64,000 nucleotides of DNA from an uncultured Clostridia bacterium (GTDB lineage Bacteria; Bacillota; Clostridia; Oscillospirales; Acutalibacteraceae). The DNA lies in assembly GCA_944380725.1 (NCBI GenBank), contig CALWIK010000020.1, positions 186,001 through 250,000 of the forward strand. Reading direction: 5' to 3'. The notes under the pieces were generated by a model. That model was not told where the DNA came from. It saw only the letters and a program-made list of their open reading frames with translations, and made no database searches. Of this stretch, positions 61,269 to 64,000 are shown in pieces (the stretch's first letter is position 1; each line of letters starts with the position of its first letter). A program made the position numbers and the translations under genes.

Positions 61269-62132
61269 TTATCTATTTTTTCCCATAAAGAAAAGTGCAA
61301 CTGTTCCTGGGCCAGCATGCGCACCAACAACGGAGCCTATAAAATTAACTTTTACTTCTTTAATATCAAAACTTTTTAAAACAAGGTCTTTAACAAAATT
61401 AGCATCATCAAGGGCATCTCCATGAGATATAAAGACAACATCATCTGGTGTAACTTTAGCGGAATTTTTCATATGTTCCACAAGAGAAATTAATGCTGTT
61501 TTTCTTCCTCTAACCTTTTCAACAGGAATCAATTTGCCTGCGTTGTCAACATGCAATATTGGTTTAATACCAAGCATCGTGCCAAATAAGGCTGATGCCG
61601 AAGAAACTCTCCCTCCCCTTTTTAGATGAAATAAATCATCAACAGTAAACCAATGGCAAATATTTAATTTATTTTTTTCAATCCATTCAGATAATTCATT
61701 AATAGAAAGACCCTCTTTTCTCTTTTGGGAAGCATAGTATATCAAAAGCCCTTCTCCCATAGAAGCAGAAAGCGAATCAACAACAATTATTTTCCTTTCT
61801 GGATATTTTTCAATAAGCTCTTTTTTAGCAATTTCTGCACAAGAAAATGTTCCACTAAGTGCAGAAGAAAATGCTATATAAAGAATGTCTTTTTGTTGTT
61901 TTAAATAAGGTTCAAATTCTTTAATAAAAGTTTCAGCATTTATTTGACTTGTTGTAACATTCTTTTTTTCTCTTAATAAGTTATAAAATTCACTATATGA
62001 CATTCCTGTACCATCATAATAAGAGTTTTCTTCATATATAAATTTGAGCGGAATTACTTTTATATTAAGCTTATTCAAATAATCAGCAGTTAAGTCACAA
62101 GTAGAATCCGTAATAATAACATAATCTTTCAT
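61269..62132 (-). CDS. DegV family fatty-acid-binding protein
   Basis: Relatives (FakB) present fatty acids to the kinase FakA. The 287 residues have the DegV motifs: IITDSTCDLTADYLNKLNIKVIPL at the N-terminus, TTSQINAETF near 60, FSSALSGTFSCAEIA near 87, VDSLSASMGEGLLIYYA near 118, DDLFHLKRGGRVSSASALFG near 165 and the tail GAHAGPGTVALFF. AAGGAG precedes the ATG. No fakA is in this window, so it is probably a single-copy distributed FakB or has another ligand. Confidence 0.9.
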   Translation of the reverse strand: MKDYVIITDSTCDLTADYLNKLNIKVIPLKFIYEENSYYDGTGMSYSEFYNLLREKKNVTTSQINAETFIKEFEPYLKQQKDILYIAFSSALSGTFSCAEIAKKELIEKYPERKIIVVDSLSASMGEGLLIYYASQKRKEGLSINELSEWIEKNKLNICHWFTVDDLFHLKRGGRVSSASALFGTMLGIKPILHVDNAGKLIPVEKVRGRKTALISLVEHMKNSAKVTPDDVVFISHGDALDDANFVKDLVLKSFDIKEVKVNFIGSVVGAHAGPGTVALFFMGKNR

Positions 62133-62159
62133 AAATAAAAACTCCTTTTTAATAGGTAG

Positions 62160-62669
62160 TTAAATTTTTACTCCATATATATTATCATAAATTTCTCTTT
62201 TGTAGTCAACAAAAGTTTTTTCGTCTATCAGTGTCGGATAACTCATTATCAGCAAATGTTGAGCTTTTTCGGTTTTTCTTAAAGGCGGTTGTTCATAATA
62301 AAATTTATTTAGATTAAACCCAAGTCTTTTATAAAAATTAATCCTTTTTTTAGATATTTCTGAATCTGGCGGCTCTACCTCTAAAAATATAAATTTTTTT
62401 ATATCTTTTAAATTCTTTAAATTATTTTTAATTATTTTTGTTCCGATTCCTTTGCCTCTAAAATTTTTTGAAACAGCTAGATGCTCAAAAAATACGCAAT
62501 TTTTCAATATCCAATAAGCTAAAAAACCAACTAAAGCTCCATTGTTGTTATTTTCTACTGATACGTGATATTTGTCGTTATTTAACAAATTTTTTTGGCC
62601 TTCATAAGTTCTCATTTCATTATTAGGAAATGATTCATCCATTATTTTAAAAATTTCATCAAAATTCAA
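62160..62669 (-). CDS. GNAT-family N-acetyltransferase
   Basis: A 169-residue acetyl-CoA-dependent acyltransferase. The TTG start follows AAGGAGGAG. The acetyl-CoA loop is KNFRGKGIGTKIIKNNL (motif A, R/Q-x-x-G-x-G) near 85-101, preceded by FFEHLAVS. Strand FIFLEVEPPDSEISKKRINFYKRLGFN and a C-terminal LLIMSYP complete the fold. Substrate unknown. It lies 27 bases upstream of degV in the same direction. Confidence 0.88.
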   Translation of the reverse strand: MNFDEIFKIMDESFPNNEMRTYEGQKNLLNNDKYHVSVENNNNGALVGFLAYWILKNCVFFEHLAVSKNFRGKGIGTKIIKNNLKNLKDIKKFIFLEVEPPDSEISKKRINFYKRLGFNLNKFYYEQPPLRKTEKAQHLLIMSYPTLIDEKTFVDYKREIYDNIYGVKI

Positions 62670-62790
62670 AATCTACTCCTCCTTATTTTCTTTATTAGTA
62701 ATTTTACATTATACTCATAATAATTTCCAGAACATAATAAAAAAATAATCCGCATATACCTAAGTATGAAACGGAGTGTAAAATAAATTT

Positions 62791-64000
62791 ATGAAAAAGA
62801 AAACTTTTTTAATAAATGTACTAATACTAACCTTAACTTCGCTTATAAACATGTTTATAGGATTATTTTTTCGAATATACATGTCTAATAAAATTGGAGC
62901 AGAAGGTATAGGAATTTATCAATTAGTCACTGCTGTTTATTTTTTTGCAACAACTTTTTCTACTACAGGCATAAGCCTAACTGTAACGCGGCTTGTAACA
63001 GACAATATTGCTCAAAAACAATATTCTCAAGCAAAAATGATATTAAAAAAATGTCTTGCTCTAGGAGTTGGAATAAGTCTTTTTGTAGCTATTTTTATGT
63101 TTATTTTTGCAAGGCAAATCGGTATATTTATTTTAAAGGATAATCGTACTATTTTATCATTAAAAATTTTAGCATTTAGTTTACCTTTTGTCGCTATTTC
63201 ATCATGTTTTAGAGGCTATTTTTATGGTGTAAGGCGTGTTATAAAAACCGCCAGCGAGCAATTACTTGAACAAATTATTGAGATTATTGTTTTTTTCACT
63301 TTAATAGAAAATTTTGTGCCCTGTAAAATTGAACTTGCCTGTGCATCAATAGTTACAGGAACAACTTTTGCAGAAATTTTATCTAGTTTATATTCATACA
63401 TTCTTTATATTTATGACATAAAAAATTTAAAATTTTCTAAAGATGTTAAAACTATTCGAACGAATTCAAAAATACTCCCTATTTTTTTGCCATTTACAGC
63501 AAGTGCATCACTAAGAGCAGGACTTAGCACTCTTGAAAATATACTTATTCCATTCGGACTAAAAAGCTACGGAGCCTCAAGCACTAAGGCTTTATCTGTC
63601 TATGGATTAATTTTAGGAATGGTTATGCCAATAATTACATTTCCAGCATTGATTTTATTATCTTTTTCTATGTTATTAATTCCAGAAATGTCAGAAGCCA
63701 ACTCAATAAACAAGATTTCAGACATTAATTATGTATCTGAAAAAGCTTTAAAGCTTACGTTAATTTTTTCTATAATGGTAATGAATATTTTTTTATTTTT
63801 TTCAAAAGATCTATGTCAAGCTATATATTCAAACCATGAGAGCAATTTTTATTTGAAAATTTTAGCACCACTTGTTCCACTAATGTATATAGATAAAATT
63901 GTAGATGGTATCTTAAAAGGATTGAACCAACAAATTTATTATCTAACATGTAACATAATAGATTCTTTTATGAGGGTAACTTTAATATTTATCCTATTGC
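62791..64000 (+). CDS. SpoVB/MATE-like polysaccharide flippase (partial, 3' end outside window)
   Basis: The frame is open from an ATG at 62791 to the window edge (403 codons). It is a polytopic membrane protein with at least nine hydrophobic stretches so far. Family marks: FIGLFFRIYMSNKIGAEGIGIYQLVTAVYFFATTFSTTGISLTVTRLV near 20-70, FRGYFYGVRRV near 138, SASLRAGLSTLENILIPFGL near 236, and FPALILLSFSMLLIPEMSEAN near 284. This matches the SpoVB/MurJ-like MOP exporters, which flip lipid-linked oligosaccharides and in spore formers affect cortex formation. The GGAG is 12-14 bases upstream. A weak sigma-E-like pair (ACATAAT, CATATACC) is just upstream but is not convincing. Confidence 0.9.
   Translation, partial: MKKKTFLINVLILTLTSLINMFIGLFFRIYMSNKIGAEGIGIYQLVTAVYFFATTFSTTGISLTVTRLVTDNIAQKQYSQAKMILKKCLALGVGISLFVAIFMFIFARQIGIFILKDNRTILSLKILAFSLPFVAISSCFRGYFYGVRRVIKTASEQLLEQIIEIIVFFTLIENFVPCKIELACASIVTGTTFAEILSSLYSYILYIYDIKNLKFSKDVKTIRTNSKILPIFLPFTASASLRAGLSTLENILIPFGLKSYGASSTKALSVYGLILGMVMPIITFPALILLSFSMLLIPEMSEANSINKISDINYVSEKALKLTLIFSIMVMNIFLFFSKDLCQAIYSNHESNFYLKILAPLVPLMYIDKIVDGILKGLNQQIYYLTCNIIDSFMRVTLIFILL

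Overview
The window is a gene-dense, AT-rich (about 30% G+C by eye) chromosomal segment of a low-GC Gram-positive bacterium, most likely a clostridium (class Clostridia, perhaps Oscillospirales-like). Supporting signs are strong GGAGG-type ribosome binding sites, many TTG and GTG starts, the sporulation pair spoIIGA-sigE, an IspH-ribosomal protein S1 fusion, and classic Firmicutes gene strings. I see no rRNA, tRNA, CRISPR array, insertion sequence or prophage.

Layout. 1-1.6 kb: the tail of a membrane protein with a terminator, then a secreted papain-like protease on the minus strand. 1.7-18.3 kb: plus-strand core genes: infC-rpmI-rplT (AUU start on infC behind a structured leader), rRNA methyltransferase, dprA-topA-trmFO, plsX-rnc-smc-ftsY, yhbY, yqeK, leuS. 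18.3-24.7 kb: rpsU, yqeG-aroQ-M24 peptidase, AI-2E permease, manC, then spoIIGA-sigE behind a likely Spo0A box. 24.7-32 kb (minus): Xer recombinase, plsC-cmk, a CmpB-like membrane protein, upp-rpiB-tsaB-tsaE, fhs. 32-33.3 kb: rodA/ftsW (plus). 33.3-47.4 kb (minus): engB-clpX-clpP-tig, phosphoesterase, dipeptidase, yraN-rnhB-rbgA-lepB-rplS, ispH-rpsA, ruvX, valS. 47.5-56.2 kb (plus): exoA, a small membrane protein, a Gld-type ABC transporter set with a DUF4340 protein, two M42 aminopeptidases, a YnbB-type PLP enzyme and tadA.

56.2-58.5 kb is the only accessory-looking stretch. It holds an unknown 95-residue gene with a Spo0A-like promoter, a 460-bp gap with a possible small transcript, an XRE regulator, and a decayed VanY-type D,D-carboxypeptidase pseudogene. 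58.5-64 kb: pyk (plus), ispE, degV and a GNAT (minus), then a SpoVB/MATE-like flippase running off the window.

Most genes are housekeeping: translation (infC, L35, L20, L19, S21, S1, leuS, valS, tadA, tsaB/E, ribosome GTPases), chromosome maintenance (smc, topA, rnhB, Xer), protein quality control and export (tig, clpXP, lepB, ftsY), and envelope synthesis (plsX, plsC, rodA, ispE, ispH, flippase). spoIIGA-sigE points to an endospore former or a recent descendant of one. I found no convincing new defence or mobile system. The best second-look items are the Spo0A-like site at 56.5 kb with its neighbours, the VanY pseudogene, the divergent protease triad, and several structured leaders and palindromes.
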